From Nocardioides massiliensis (GTDB taxonomy: Bacteria > Actinomycetota > Actinomycetes > Propionibacteriales > Nocardioidaceae), in assembly GCF_030811215.1 (NCBI RefSeq), contig NZ_JAUSQM010000001.1:3286001-3350000 (forward strand): a stretch of DNA of 64,000 nt, given 5' to 3'. How positions within the stretch are numbered: the stretch's first letter is position 1; every line of letters begins with the position of its first letter. Made by a program: the position numbers and the translations under genes. Below the pieces are notes generated by a model. It was not told the DNA's origin. It saw only the letters and a list, made by a program, of their open reading frames with translations, and searched no databases. Positions 1 through 9,789 of this stretch are shown one piece after another.

Positions 1-501
1 CACGTAGGGCTGGAGGTCGCGGACGCGACGCATCTCCACCAGCGAGGCGGGCAGGAAGCCGCGCAGGCCGATGTCGAGGATGAGGCCGCCCTTGACGACC
101 TCGATGACGGTGCCGGTGACGACGCCGTCCTCCTCCTTGACCTTCTCGATCGTGCCCCAGGCGCGCTCGTACTGGGCGCGCTTCTTGGACAGGATCAGGC
201 GGCCTTCCTTGTCCTCCTTCTGGAGGACCAGGGCCTCGACCTCGTCACCGACCTCGACGACCTCGTTGGGGTCGACATCGTGCTTGATCGAGAGCTCCCG
301 CGACGGGATCACACCCTCGGTCTTGTAGCCGATGTCGAGCAGGACCTCGTCGCGGTCGACCTTGACGATCGTGCCGGCGACGATGTCGCCGTCGTTGAAG
401 TACTTGATCGTCGCATCGATAGCGGCGAGGAAGTCCTCCTCGGAGCCGATGTCGTTGACCGCGACCTGCGGGGCGTCCGGGAGAGTAGGAGTGCTCGTCA
501 T
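1..501 (-). CDS. rpsA: 30S ribosomal protein S1, N-terminal part (runs off window)
   Basis: Ribosomal protein S1 binds mRNA on the 30S subunit through tandem S1 (OB-fold) repeats. The visible 167 codons start with ATG at 501 (MTSTPTLPDAPQVAVND). They contain a first S1 repeat (GDIVAGTIVKVDRDEVLLDIG, about residues 33-53) and the start of a second (GVVTGTVIEVVKGGLILDIG). The EGVIPSRELS and KRAQYERAWG segments are typical of bacterial S1. The C-terminal repeats lie left of base 1, so total length cannot be judged. Single-gene layout upstream of polA fits the actinobacterial order. Confidence 0.95.
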   Translation of the reverse strand, partial: MTSTPTLPDAPQVAVNDIGSEEDFLAAIDATIKYFNDGDIVAGTIVKVDRDEVLLDIGYKTEGVIPSRELSIKHDVDPNEVVEVGDEVEALVLQKEDKEGRLILSKKRAQYERAWGTIEKVKEEDGVVTGTVIEVVKGGLILDIGLRGFLPASLVEMRRVRDLQPYV

Positions 502-759
502 CTTGTGAATGGGTCCTCGAAGGTGGATGGAAGTCGTGCGGCACGTCAGGAGCCGTTTTCACCGGTGGGGAACCGCGTCGACTCGGGCACGTGCGAGACG
601 GCCGACGGGACGGGATCGGAACTGGCGAGCGAGTGTCTGCTAGGTCTGAGACGCAGGCAGACTCCTGGCGCAATCATGAAGGCTATCGGTCGCCGGGGAC
701 GGGGTCAAAAGCGGCACCGGCCGCGTTCGAGCAGGCGACCCGCGTCCTACCCTGACACC
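502..759. other. rpsA leader and divergent promoter region
   Basis: 258 bases between the divergent rpsA and methyltransferase genes. It holds the rpsA 5' leader and the -10 box of the + strand gene at 748-753. No further gene or strong hairpin was seen. Confidence 0.5.
748..753 (+). promoter_or_regulatory. -10 box TACCCT, leaderless start of methyltransferase
   Basis: TACCCT lies exactly six bases before the ATG at 760 and no Shine-Dalgarno sequence is present. Transcription would begin at or beside the start codon. Confidence 0.5.
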
Positions 760-1641
760 ATGTCCTCGGTCCTGCCCGAACCGCACCCCGACCCGTTCGC
801 GCTCAGCGCCGAGGACGCCGCACGGGTGAGCGGTCCGGCCGCGGGAGTCCATCCCGAGCGGCGGACCGTCACCGAGCAGGAGACGGTCCGGGCCAACCGC
901 GCCGACTGGGACGCGTACGCCGACGAATACCAGGCCACACACGGCCCGTTCCTCGGCGACGCCGGGTTCCTCTGGTCCCCCGAGGGGGTGCGGGAGGACG
1001 ACCACCGCTTCCTCGGGGCCGTCCGCGGCCGCACCGTGCTCGAGATCGGCAGCGGCGCCGGCCAGTGCTCACGGTGGTTGACCGAGCGCGGCGCGCGCGC
1101 CGTCGGCCTGGACGTGTCGTGGCGACAGCTGCAGCACTCGCGGCGCATCGACGAGGAGCACGGCACCCAGGTCCCCGTCGTGTGTGGCTCCGGCGCCGGG
1201 CTGCCGTTCGCCGCCCGCAGCTTCGACGTCGTGTTCTCCGCGTTCGGTGCGCTGCAGTTCGTCGCCGACGCTGCAGCACTTGCCGCCGACGTCGCGCGGG
1301 TGCTGCGCCCTGGGGGGCGCTTCGCCTTCTCGATCACCCACCCGACGCGGTGGATGTTCCACGACGACCCCGGCGAGGACGGCCTCAAGGTCGTGCAGTC
1401 CTACTTCGACCGCACGCCCTACGTCGAGGTGGACGACGCCGACGGGTCGACCCGCTACGTCGAGCACCACCGGACCCTCGGCGACTGGGTCGGTGTCCTC
1501 GTCGGCGCCGGGTTCGTCCTTCGGGCGCTGGCCGAGCCGACCTGGCCCGACGACCACGACCGCACGTGGGGAGGATGGAGCCGGGCCCGGGGGCTGCTCA
1601 CCCCCGGGACGGCCATCTTCGTGGCGGACCTGCCCGGCTGA
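760..1641 (+). CDS. class I SAM-dependent methyltransferase
   Basis: 293 aa small-molecule type methyltransferase. The SAM-binding motif I is VLEIGSGAGQCSRWL, followed by the acidic end of strand 2 (AVGLDVS) and the FDVVFSAFGALQFV and VLRPGGRFAFSITHP motifs of the Methyltransf_11/25 fold. The open frame extends upstream to 280, but that part overlaps rpsA and its leader. ATG 760 is chosen because it gives MSSVLPEPHPDP and sits six bases after a -10 box. Substrate cannot be deduced. It stands alone between rpsA (divergent) and a convergent membrane protein gene. Confidence 0.85.
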   Translation: MSSVLPEPHPDPFALSAEDAARVSGPAAGVHPERRTVTEQETVRANRADWDAYADEYQATHGPFLGDAGFLWSPEGVREDDHRFLGAVRGRTVLEIGSGAGQCSRWLTERGARAVGLDVSWRQLQHSRRIDEEHGTQVPVVCGSGAGLPFAARSFDVVFSAFGALQFVADAAALAADVARVLRPGGRFAFSITHPTRWMFHDDPGEDGLKVVQSYFDRTPYVEVDDADGSTRYVEHHRTLGDWVGVLVGAGFVLRALAEPTWPDDHDRTWGGWSRARGLLTPGTAIFVADLPG

Positions 1642-1670
1642 GCCTCGGAGCCTGCTCGCCAGGCGGCGCG

Positions 1671-2573
1671 TCAGGCGGTGTGGGTGCCTTCGCGCTCGCG
1701 GCGACCCAGGACCTGCAGACCAATGCCCACGATCAGCAGGATCGGGCCGAGGATGAACCCGACCAGCGGCACAGTGCCGGTCACGAGGTCGAGCATCGAC
1801 CCGTTGTCCTTGGCATCGGCGGCGTTGCTCGTGACCTGCTCGTCGGTGAAGGCGAGCTGCAGGTCGAGCAGGATGTCACCGTCGTAGGTGGTCCGCAGCT
1901 CGTCCTGGGTCTGGCGGACGATCGCGCCGGTGCGCGGGTCGATCCACAGCCGCTTGTCCATGCTGTAGCGACCCTCGACGCCTTCGACGACCTCGGTCGT
2001 CTCGTGCTCGATCAGCACGTGGTACTCGTAGGTCTCGAGACCCTCGATCGTCTCGGTGCCGACGTACGCCGCGCTGACCGCCTGCTTCAGCATGCCGTCC
2101 CAGTACGGGTAGTCCTTCTTCTCGGCGTTGAAGGGCCACTTGTTGACCAAGCCCTCGCGCTGCTCGTACTCACCCTCGACGTAGTCGGAGCCGTCGACCG
2201 ACATGCCGGTGTGGCGGTCGGTGGCGAAGACCTCGGTGGAGGCGGAGACCAGGCGCTCGTCGGTGCCGGCGACGCAGTCGGGGACGTCGCCCTCATCGAG
2301 CACCGCGCAGGTGCTGCTCGCGAAGATCACGACGTCGTCGTCGGAGGCCTCGCTGTCGACCTGGGAGATGCTGGTCGCCTTGACGGTGATGTCCTCGACC
2401 TCACCGGTCGCCGGGTTCAGCTTCTGGCCGCCACCCTCGAGACGCGTGGTGCTGTCGGTGTCGAGCGGCGTCCTCTCGAGCTGCCCGGGGGCCCAGGTCG
2501 CGGCCAGCACGGCAGCGACGAGCAGGAACGCGCCGAGTCCGATGAGGACCCAGCTGACAATCTTGCGGACCAC
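1671..2573 (-). CDS. DUF3068 (PorA-family-like) membrane-anchored protein
   Basis: 300 aa. An N-terminal membrane anchor (IVSWVLIGLGAFLLVAAVLA) is followed by a large extracytoplasmic domain and a second C-terminal transmembrane segment (LVGFILGPILLIVGIGLQVL) with a short basic tail. This layout and motifs such as RHTGMSVDG and LWIDPRTGAIV match the DUF3068 family of actinobacterial envelope proteins, whose role is not settled. The open frame runs further upstream, but GTG 2573 has a strong Shine-Dalgarno (GGGAGG) at the right distance and puts the signal anchor at the N terminus. Convergent with the methyltransferase. Confidence 0.8.
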   Translation of the reverse strand: MVRKIVSWVLIGLGAFLLVAAVLAATWAPGQLERTPLDTDSTTRLEGGGQKLNPATGEVEDITVKATSISQVDSEASDDDVVIFASSTCAVLDEGDVPDCVAGTDERLVSASTEVFATDRHTGMSVDGSDYVEGEYEQREGLVNKWPFNAEKKDYPYWDGMLKQAVSAAYVGTETIEGLETYEYHVLIEHETTEVVEGVEGRYSMDKRLWIDPRTGAIVRQTQDELRTTYDGDILLDLQLAFTDEQVTSNAADAKDNGSMLDLVTGTVPLVGFILGPILLIVGIGLQVLGRREREGTHTA

Positions 2574-2723
2574 GATCCCTCCCCAGGGCAACGATGTTGC
2601 AGCGATGTAAATTCGCCGCACAGTAGCAGCCAGGCGGCGGGTGGCACGGGATTTGTGCAAACCCTGCAGATCACCGCCGCGATCGGGTCTCGGCGTCTCC
2701 AGGCATGTGCGATAGTCCGGGGC
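2574..2723. other. divergent promoter region
   Basis: 150 bases between two divergent starts. GATAGT at 2711-2716 lies seven bases before the GTG at 2724 and may be a -10 box for a leaderless transcript. The opposite gene has a normal Shine-Dalgarno leader. Confidence 0.4.
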
Positions 2724-4562
2724 GTGCGACAGCAGCGGGACGAACGGCGGGGTACGCACCGCGCCCTGCTTCAGGACCCCGTGATCGCTGTGGGCGCGGG
2801 CATCGTCGCCGTCACCGCGGCCGCACGGGCGTGGATGGTGAGCGGCAGCTGGTTCTTCGCCGACGACTACCGGTTGCTGCTCGACGCCAACGGCCGCCAG
2901 CCGGACCCGGACTACCTCCTCGAACCGTTCGACGGTCACCTCATGCCCGCTGCTCGTCTGGTCGCCTGGCTCGTCGCCGAGGCTGGGCCCCTGACGTGGA
3001 CGACGGCCGCTGCCATCGTCGCGGCGCTCGCGGCCGCTGCACTGGCGGCGTGCCTGTGGATGCTGCTGCAGCTGTTCGGGCGTCGTTGGGCCGTGGTCGC
3101 GTTGTTGACCGTCTTCGCCACCTCCGCGATCACGGCACCAGCGCTCGTATGGTGGGCCGCCGCGATCAATCAGATCCCGATGCAGATCGCCTTCTTCCTG
3201 GCCGTGGGCGCTTGGTCGCGGTACCTGCAGTCCTGTGACCTCCGCTGGCTCGCGCTGACCGCGTTCGCCGTCGTCGGCGGCCTCACGTTCTACGAGAAGT
3301 CCCTGCTGATCCTCGCAGTGCTCGCCTTCCTCGCCGTCGCCTACTACAGCGACGGGTCGTTCACGGGTCGACTTCGCTACCTGTGGACCACCTACCGACC
3401 GGGACTCGTGGTCGGCACCGCACTAGGAGTCGGCTACACGGTCGCCTATCTCGCGTGGGTCCCGTCCCCCTTCCGGGAGGAGGGATCCTGGACCGCGGGG
3501 TGGGACGCCGCCCAGGCGCTCGTCGGAACGAGTCTCGTCACCGGCGCCCTCGGTGGCCCCTGGCAGTGGTGGGAGACCAACCAGCCCCTCGTGCTGGCCG
3601 CACCGCCCGAGTCCGCCACCCGCCTGGCATGGGTGGTCGTCGTCGCGTTGGTGTTCGGCACGTGGACGAAGAAGGAGCGCAGCGGACGGGCGTGGGCGCT
3701 CTTCGCCGGATACGTCGCGCTGGCGGTCGCCCTCGTGGCGACCAGCCGCGGCCAGCTGTACGGCACGCTGGCCGGTCTCGAGTACCGCTACCTCACCGAT
3801 ACCGCCGCCGTGTGGATCCTGTGCCTCGGGCTGGCCACACTCGACATGCCGGGAGCCCGGGTCCGCAACCGCCTGCGCGCCCAGCCGCTGCTCCTGCCGA
3901 CCCTGCCGCCCCACGCCATGGCCGGCGCGCTGGCCGTCGTGTGTGTCGGCGGAGCCTGGTCCACCGCGAGCTACGTGTACCAGTGGCACCACCACCACGC
4001 CGGCGCGCAGTACGTGAAGAACCTGCGCGCGACCCTGGCGGCCGCGTCCCCGGGCGTCCTGGCGGACGCCGTGCTTCCCAGCGTCGCGGTCCCGGAGTAC
4101 GCCGAACCGGACAACCGTCTGTCCAACTTCGTCGAGCTGCTTGACACCAACGTGACATTCGCTCCGGTTGCCGAACGGATCTCGATGGTGGACGAGGACG
4201 GCGCCGTCCGACCGGCGACGGTCAACCCCCGCATCTCCGCGCTCCCGGGCCCGAACGAGAACTGCGGTTGGGTGGTGGATGGCGAGGAGGGCGAGACCTC
4301 GATCCCGCTGGACGGCCGCGCCTTCGAGTGGACCTGGTGGATCAAGATGAGCTACCTCGCCTCGGAGGACACCACGTTGCGCGTGGAGACCGGCACTGAG
4401 ACCGTCGACGCACAGGTCGTTGCCGGACTGAACAGCCTCTTCGTGGAGGTGGAGGCGGGATTCGAGACCGTGGATCTCAGCGTGACCTCGCCCACCGCGG
4501 CGATGTGCATCGACACCCTCGACGTCGGTGAGTTGATCCCTGCTCCGAGGACGGCGCCATGA
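2724..4562 (+). CDS. polytopic membrane protein, GT-C-like, with extracytoplasmic C-terminal domain
   Basis: About 612 aa. After a short basic N terminus come roughly ten hydrophobic segments to about residue 420, then a ~200-residue soluble domain ending PAPRTAP. The first extracytoplasmic loop has a double acidic motif (WFFADDYRLLLDANG), the arrangement seen in lipid-linked-sugar GT-C glycosyltransferases. I therefore suspect a glycosyltransferase or glycan-modifying enzyme, but no family is certain. GTG 2724 is chosen because it precedes the first membrane segment and follows a GATAGT box; GTG 2781 is possible. Its stop overlaps the next ATG (ATGA, 4559-4562), so the two genes are translationally coupled. 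Confidence 0.7.
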   Translation: MRQQRDERRGTHRALLQDPVIAVGAGIVAVTAAARAWMVSGSWFFADDYRLLLDANGRQPDPDYLLEPFDGHLMPAARLVAWLVAEAGPLTWTTAAAIVAALAAAALAACLWMLLQLFGRRWAVVALLTVFATSAITAPALVWWAAAINQIPMQIAFFLAVGAWSRYLQSCDLRWLALTAFAVVGGLTFYEKSLLILAVLAFLAVAYYSDGSFTGRLRYLWTTYRPGLVVGTALGVGYTVAYLAWVPSPFREEGSWTAGWDAAQALVGTSLVTGALGGPWQWWETNQPLVLAAPPESATRLAWVVVVALVFGTWTKKERSGRAWALFAGYVALAVALVATSRGQLYGTLAGLEYRYLTDTAAVWILCLGLATLDMPGARVRNRLRAQPLLLPTLPPHAMAGALAVVCVGGAWSTASYVYQWHHHHAGAQYVKNLRATLAAASPGVLADAVLPSVAVPEYAEPDNRLSNFVELLDTNVTFAPVAERISMVDEDGAVRPATVNPRISALPGPNENCGWVVDGEEGETSIPLDGRAFEWTWWIKMSYLASEDTTLRVETGTETVDAQVVAGLNSLFVEVEAGFETVDLSVTSPTAAMCIDTLDVGELIPAPRTAP

Positions 4563-5758
4563 CGATCGAGAACACCGAGCTGACGCGGCAGTTCCCGGCG
4601 CTCGACACCCTGCGCGCGGTGGGCGCGATCGCGGTCGTCGTCACCCATGTCGCCTTCTGGGCGGGGGCGCACGGCGAGCCGGCACCCGTCGGTGGGCTGT
4701 TGGCGCGGTTGGATGTCGGCGTCGCGCTCTTCTTCGTCCTGTCGGGCTTCCTGCTCTCCCGCCAGTGGATCGTGCGCAGCCAGCATGGCGCGGGACCGCC
4801 CGCCGCGGCCGCGTACTTCCGCAAGCGGGCCTTGCGCATCTGGCCGCTCTACGCCGTCACGGTGATCCTCGCCCTGACCTTCATCGAGGCGAACCAGCAC
4901 CGCGGGCCCCGGGACTGGGTCGTCGCGCTGCTGCTCGCCGACATCTACGTCACGGATACGCTCCCGGACGGGTTGACCCAGATGTGGAGCTTGGCGACCG
5001 AGGTCGCGTTCTACGCGGTGCTGCCATTGATCATGCTGGTCATGGTGCCTCGCGGCCGTCCCGCCGGCGTGGCGCGAACGTGCCTGGTCCTGCTCGCGAT
5101 GGTGGCGCTCTCGGTCCTGTGGGCAGTCGGGGTGGAGGACCTGGTGCCCGGTGCGTCCGGCCGCGCCGTCGGCCAGTGGCTCCCGGCGTACCTGAGCTGG
5201 TTCGCCGTCGGGATCGGCCTGGCCGTCCTCGAGGTACGCCGCGGAGCCGGCGTCCTCACCCCGAGGGTCGCGCAGCGTTTGGAGGCGCTCGCCGCCCGCC
5301 CGGGAGCGTGCTGGGTCGTCGTCCTCGGGTTGCTGCTGGTGGCGTCGACCCCCGTGGCCGGCCCGATCATGCTCGTCGTACCGACCGCGACGGAGGCGGT
5401 GACGAAGAACCTGTTGTATGCCGTCATCGGTGGCCTTGTCGTGTTCACCGGCGTGTTCACCGAGACCACCGGCTTCCGCCGGGTGATGACGGCCCGTGCG
5501 GGACGCCATCTCGGGCACGTGTCCTACGGCATCTTCTGCATCCACCTGTCGGTGCTCCACCTCATCGTGCACCTGACCGGCTACGAGCTGTTCAGCGGCA
5601 ACATGCTCGGACTGCTGGCACTGACGCTGGTCGCCTCGACCGCCGCTGCAGAGGTGCTCTACCGGTTCGTCGAACGACCAGCGATGCGCATCGGCGGACG
5701 TGGTGGCCGCGCCGCCGCGAGGCCGACAGCCACACCCAGCGAGAACAGCACGAGGTAG
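4559..5758 (+). CDS. membrane O-acyltransferase (acyltransferase 3 / OafA family)
   Basis: 399 aa, about ten membrane segments. It begins with the signature FPALDTLRAVGAIAVVVTHVAF, with the conserved Arg and His, then DVGVALFFVLSGFLLSRQW and RKRALRIWPLY, all typical of acyltransferase family 3 proteins that acetylate or succinylate surface sugars. The C terminus has SYGIFCIHLSVLHLIV and RFVERPAMRI. Coupled by ATGA overlap to the GT-C-like gene upstream, which supports joint surface glycan modification. The last 100 bases overlap the 3' end of the opposite-strand AftD-like gene. Confidence 0.9.
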   Translation: MTIENTELTRQFPALDTLRAVGAIAVVVTHVAFWAGAHGEPAPVGGLLARLDVGVALFFVLSGFLLSRQWIVRSQHGAGPPAAAAYFRKRALRIWPLYAVTVILALTFIEANQHRGPRDWVVALLLADIYVTDTLPDGLTQMWSLATEVAFYAVLPLIMLVMVPRGRPAGVARTCLVLLAMVALSVLWAVGVEDLVPGASGRAVGQWLPAYLSWFAVGIGLAVLEVRRGAGVLTPRVAQRLEALAARPGACWVVVLGLLLVASTPVAGPIMLVVPTATEAVTKNLLYAVIGGLVVFTGVFTETTGFRRVMTARAGRHLGHVSYGIFCIHLSVLHLIVHLTGYELFSGNMLGLLALTLVASTAAAEVLYRFVERPAMRIGGRGGRAAARPTATPSENSTR

Positions 5759-8700
5759 TGGGGCCACGCCCACGACCCGGCCCAGCCGTCCGGGCTCCCC
5801 CACGGGCGGACGTAGTAGCCGAGACCGGCGATCACCAGACCGATACCAGCCAACCACCCGGCCTCGTCGCGGGAACGGACGCGCACCATCCAGCTCACGG
5901 CGCACCCGACGGCACCGGCGAGCAGACCCGGACCCGCGCCGAGGAGGCCGCACGCCGCCAACGTCAGCGCGACCATCACCAGAGGCGGGAGCTGCGCGGC
6001 GGCGACCGGAGGGTCGTCGGTCCCGCGACGCCACCTGCCGAACAACGTCGACGCCACGAGCACCATCAGCAGGACGATCCCCGCGAGCAGGCCCGCTCGG
6101 TAGGTGACGTCGGGAGTGAACTCGGCCCGGATCGGGTGCGCAGAGCCGTCGGGGAGCCAGCCCTGCTTCCAGCCGTCGATCGCGATGCTGTCGAGCTCGC
6201 GTCCGCCCTGGACCCCCTTCCAGCCCTCGTTGGCGTTGTGAGCGACCGCCACGGCCCGGGCCCCCGGCGCCGGGCGGATGACGGAGGCCACCGGCGACTT
6301 TCGCGTCACCTCACCGCGGCCGAGGACCACGTCGGACGCGGCGGTGGGAGTGGCGGCCGTCGCGGTGAACGCCAAGGCGTGCGGAGCTACGACGCTGTTG
6401 CCGAGCGCCTCGATGACGTTCTCACCACGGGTGAGGACCAGCTCCGACGGTTCGCCGCAGGTCACCGCCGACACCGGGACGAGGTCGTAGAGCTCTCGCA
6501 TGCTGGCCACCAGCGAGGTGCGACGCGCTCTGCCGTTGACCGACACGACCGGTCCGGATCCGCAGGGATGCTCCACGACCCGGGTCGACGGGGGGATCGC
6601 GGAGTACGGGAGTCCGTCGAGACGGAGCTCGCTGACCCCTACGGGAAGCTGCTCCCACTCGCCTTCGGAGGGGAGCGAGACTCCGTCCTCGGAATCGAGC
6701 ACCTCGATGTCGAGCCGGTCTGTGCGCAACGGCGCGAAGCGCGCGCGCCCGCGACTGTCGAGACGCGACTCTCGCGTGCCGTCGGGGGATGTGAGCCGCA
6801 CCCTCGTCGGGCGGCGGACCGCGGCATCGTCGGGCACGCGGAGCTCCAGGCCCTTGATCACGTGTCGACCGACCCAACGGAGATTGAGCTGGGGTTGCGT
6901 GTCGGTCGGCTTCGCCATCCAGCTGGTCCCGTCGTCCCCGTCGACGGCAGCCAGCGGCGAGGCTCGCGGGTCCGGCACGGCCGTCGACGACGCAGCGACG
7001 TTGAGCAACATCCCTTCCTGCAGGTACTCCAGCAGTGCCGGACCGGCCACGCTTCGTGCAGTCAGCTCGACCTGGTAGGTCTGGGACTGCGGCAACTCGA
7101 CCACCCGGACGAAACCGCCAGGCTCCTCCGGCGGCACCGCACGACCTGGACGGCAGGCAACCCGGCTCTCGATCGTCACGCAGCCGCTGCGCGCGTCGCT
7201 TCGGGCTCGCAGCAGGATGTGCGACGGAGTCCCCCACGCAGCCGGGACCTCGGGGAGAACCAGCTCGCGTCGTACGTCGGCGCGGTCCCACGCCACCTCT
7301 CGCAGCGACAGCTGATGCGGTGTGCGCACCAGGCTCTCGACGCGCACCATCCGTGTCTGGCCGCGAGGGACTTTGATCGTCCGGGGCTGGCCTGCCACGA
7401 CCTCCGTCGGCTCGCTCGCGCCGGCATCGGTACGCACCTGGATCCGAGCGGGGCTCATCCCGTCGGGACCCAGCGTCACGGTCACCGCGTCGAGCACCCT
7501 CGTCCGGTCGAGATCGACCTGCCACCACGGGACCTCTGCCTCTGCCGGATTGGACGCCCACCAGGTGTCGGCATCGCCGTCCACGGCGGCGTAGGACAGC
7601 TCGCCGGGTCGCGATCCCCCGGGCGCGTTCGGGTCTGCGGTCGAGGACGACGAGCGGATGGCGGCGGCGCCCCGCAACCGCACCGTGGTCTGCCAGTCCT
7701 CCTGGTCGCGCAACGTGTAGTCGGTGGTCGGGTTCCCCGACCTGATCACGTCGCCGGGGGTGAACGCCGGTCCGGCGCCGTCGTGGATGCGGCCGAAGAA
7801 TCGCTCTCGCTCGACGAGTCCGTCGGTGAGGATCAGGTCGGTGTTCGCTGCCGGCCGCTCCTGCCCGCCGACGTCGACCGCGAGCACGGTGGGCGCTCCC
7901 GTGAGGATGCCCGCATCCTCGAGGTCGAGGAGGTCCTCGGGGCCGCCGACGACGACCGGGAGGCGCGACGCACTCACCGCGTCGTCGGGCCGGCCAGCGA
8001 CCTCGTAGACCTCGATCGCGCGTCGACGGATCTCCCATCCCCCATTGCGGATGGTGCGGTCCGCGGCGTCCTCCACGCGGACCTCACCGCCCAGCTCGGG
8101 ACCGAACTCCGCAGCAAGGCTGACGCCCGGCGACTGCCGCAGGACGCTGCGGACCAGTGCCGGGTCCGGAATGTCGTCGGATGCGGCGAGATCGTTGCGG
8201 ACGACGATGTGCCCTACCCCGGCGCGCCGTAGGAAGCGCGCGAGCCCTGAGGACGCGCGGCCCTCGGCGAATCGCTGCTCGATCGCGTCGAGCATCCGGA
8301 TGTTGCCCGGTGGCGCGAGCGGAATGACGTTGCGCACCGCCCACGGCGTGCGCGCAAGATACTGCAACGGCTCATCATCGGGGCTCCCCCATCGGTAGTT
8401 CGCGAATGCGGACCCGGGGGCCAGCAGTGCTACCGAACCGTCCGCGTGATCCGCCAGCCAATCGGCCGCCGACTTCCAGTACGGCGGGGTCTCGTACACC
8501 GGACGCGCCGGTGCCAATGAGCCGGTCGTCGCGGGCAGGGTGCTGCCGGCAAGACCGACCATGGCGAGAGCCGCCACCACCGTGCGGGCTGGGACGCGCA
8601 GCTTCCGGCGACCGACCTCCAGCGGCAACACCGCGCGATCCCCACCTGGCTGGAGCAGCCACGCGATCCCCAGCGCCATCGGGAGTCGAATGATCGGATC

Positions 8701-9789
8701 GAACTTGTGGACGTTGCGCAGTGCCGCGAGCGCTCCGTCGAGCAGGCCGTTGAGCGAGGGCGCGAACCAACCCTGCACCACGCCCTCGTGCCCCATGGTG
8801 ACCAGCAGCAGACCCGCGAGCAGCGACAGGAGGAGGAACTGGCGGTGCGGGTTGCGGCGCGACGCGATGCCCGCGATGCCCAGCGCCAACAGCAGCCCAC
8901 CGTTGAGGGCGAGATAGCCCTCGCGCAGCAACAGGTGGCCGCCCTGCAGGCCGGGGTCGATGTAGGGAGTCCACGCAGAGGTGCCACGCAGAGCGTCGAA
9001 GACCGTCGTCGGGAACGTCGTGATCGAGGCGGCCTCGATGAAGTCGAGGAACGGGGGGCTGTACGCCCCCATGACGAAGAGCGGGACCAGCCACCAGCAC
9101 GTCCCCAGGAAGGTGAAGATCGGCCACCAGAGCAGGAGCGCCCGCTTGCGGGCCCCGCTCGTGCGGGTGAGGACCCAGATCGCGCCCAGGGGAAGGACCG
9201 CGGCGGTCGCGGCGGCATTGACACCGCCGACCATCGCGATCGCCAGCGCCGACCCGGCAGCGGCCCGACGCGCCGAACCTCGCCTCGAGCCGACGACGAG
9301 TGGTAGCAACACCCAGGGAGCCAGCGCTCCCGGCCAGGCCTCGATCGAGATCGGCCCCAGGGTGCTCAACATCCGTGGCGACAGCGCGTAGGCGACGGCC
9401 GCGACCAGGCACGCGAGGTCCGAGCGGACGCCCAGCTCGCGAGCCAGGCGGGCCACGCCGACGAAGGCGACACAGAGGACGGTCGCGAGCCACAGCCGTT
9501 GGGTGACCCAGCCGGAGAGGTCCAGCAGGTCCCCCAGCACGAAGAACGGTCCCATCGGCCACAGGTAGCCGTAGGCTTGGTTCTGGAGCTGGCCGAACGC
9601 ACCGAAGGGGTCCCACAGGTGGAAGGCGCGCTCGAGGAAGCCGAGCGGGTTCTCGACGAGATCGAACTTCGTGTCGGCGATGAGGTAGCCGGGCGCCTGG
9701 ATGAACGCCAGCCCGATCAACAGCGCACAACCCGCCCAGAGCCTGATCCCGAGGCCGCGGTCGGTGTCGGCCGATACCGTCGCGCTCAC
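5659..9789 (-). CDS. aftD: AftD-type alpha-(1->3)-arabinofuranosyltransferase
   Basis: About 1376 aa GT-C enzyme. AftD uses decaprenyl-phosphoryl-arabinose outside the membrane to add branching arabinofuranose to arabinan. The N-terminal half is polytopic with the family's acidic first loop (IADTKFDLVENPLGFLERA) and the AFGQLQNQAYGYLWPMGPFF motif (DUF3367 family). The C-terminal half has at least two discoidin/F5-8-type carbohydrate-binding modules (DADTWWASNP near residue 750; DGDDGTSWMAKP near 950) and ends in more membrane helices. The frame is open to 9819, but GTG 9789 overlaps the upstream stop as GTGA and is preferred. Length is close to mycobacterial AftD. Its 3' end overlaps a convergent gene by 100 bp. 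Confidence 0.85.
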   Translation of the reverse strand: MSATVSADTDRGLGIRLWAGCALLIGLAFIQAPGYLIADTKFDLVENPLGFLERAFHLWDPFGAFGQLQNQAYGYLWPMGPFFVLGDLLDLSGWVTQRLWLATVLCVAFVGVARLARELGVRSDLACLVAAVAYALSPRMLSTLGPISIEAWPGALAPWVLLPLVVGSRRGSARRAAAGSALAIAMVGGVNAAATAAVLPLGAIWVLTRTSGARKRALLLWWPIFTFLGTCWWLVPLFVMGAYSPPFLDFIEAASITTFPTTVFDALRGTSAWTPYIDPGLQGGHLLLREGYLALNGGLLLALGIAGIASRRNPHRQFLLLSLLAGLLLVTMGHEGVVQGWFAPSLNGLLDGALAALRNVHKFDPIIRLPMALGIAWLLQPGGDRAVLPLEVGRRKLRVPARTVVAALAMVGLAGSTLPATTGSLAPARPVYETPPYWKSAADWLADHADGSVALLAPGSAFANYRWGSPDDEPLQYLARTPWAVRNVIPLAPPGNIRMLDAIEQRFAEGRASSGLARFLRRAGVGHIVVRNDLAASDDIPDPALVRSVLRQSPGVSLAAEFGPELGGEVRVEDAADRTIRNGGWEIRRRAIEVYEVAGRPDDAVSASRLPVVVGGPEDLLDLEDAGILTGAPTVLAVDVGGQERPAANTDLILTDGLVERERFFGRIHDGAGPAFTPGDVIRSGNPTTDYTLRDQEDWQTTVRLRGAAAIRSSSSTADPNAPGGSRPGELSYAAVDGDADTWWASNPAEAEVPWWQVDLDRTRVLDAVTVTLGPDGMSPARIQVRTDAGASEPTEVVAGQPRTIKVPRGQTRMVRVESLVRTPHQLSLREVAWDRADVRRELVLPEVPAAWGTPSHILLRARSDARSGCVTIESRVACRPGRAVPPEEPGGFVRVVELPQSQTYQVELTARSVAGPALLEYLQEGMLLNVAASSTAVPDPRASPLAAVDGDDGTSWMAKPTDTQPQLNLRWVGRHVIKGLELRVPDDAAVRRPTRVRLTSPDGTRESRLDSRGRARFAPLRTDRLDIEVLDSEDGVSLPSEGEWEQLPVGVSELRLDGLPYSAIPPSTRVVEHPCGSGPVVSVNGRARRTSLVASMRELYDLVPVSAVTCGEPSELVLTRGENVIEALGNSVVAPHALAFTATAATPTAASDVVLGRGEVTRKSPVASVIRPAPGARAVAVAHNANEGWKGVQGGRELDSIAIDGWKQGWLPDGSAHPIRAEFTPDVTYRAGLLAGIVLLMVLVASTLFGRWRRGTDDPPVAAAQLPPLVMVALTLAACGLLGAGPGLLAGAVGCAVSWMVRVRSRDEAGWLAGIGLVIAGLGYYVRPWGSPDGWAGSWAWPHYLVLFSLGVAVGLAAARPPRPPMRIAGRSTNR

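Noticed and set aside
4765-8232. Long + strand frame across the acyltransferase and aftD
   Set aside because: Runs out of frame through one gene and antisense to another; low-complexity protein.
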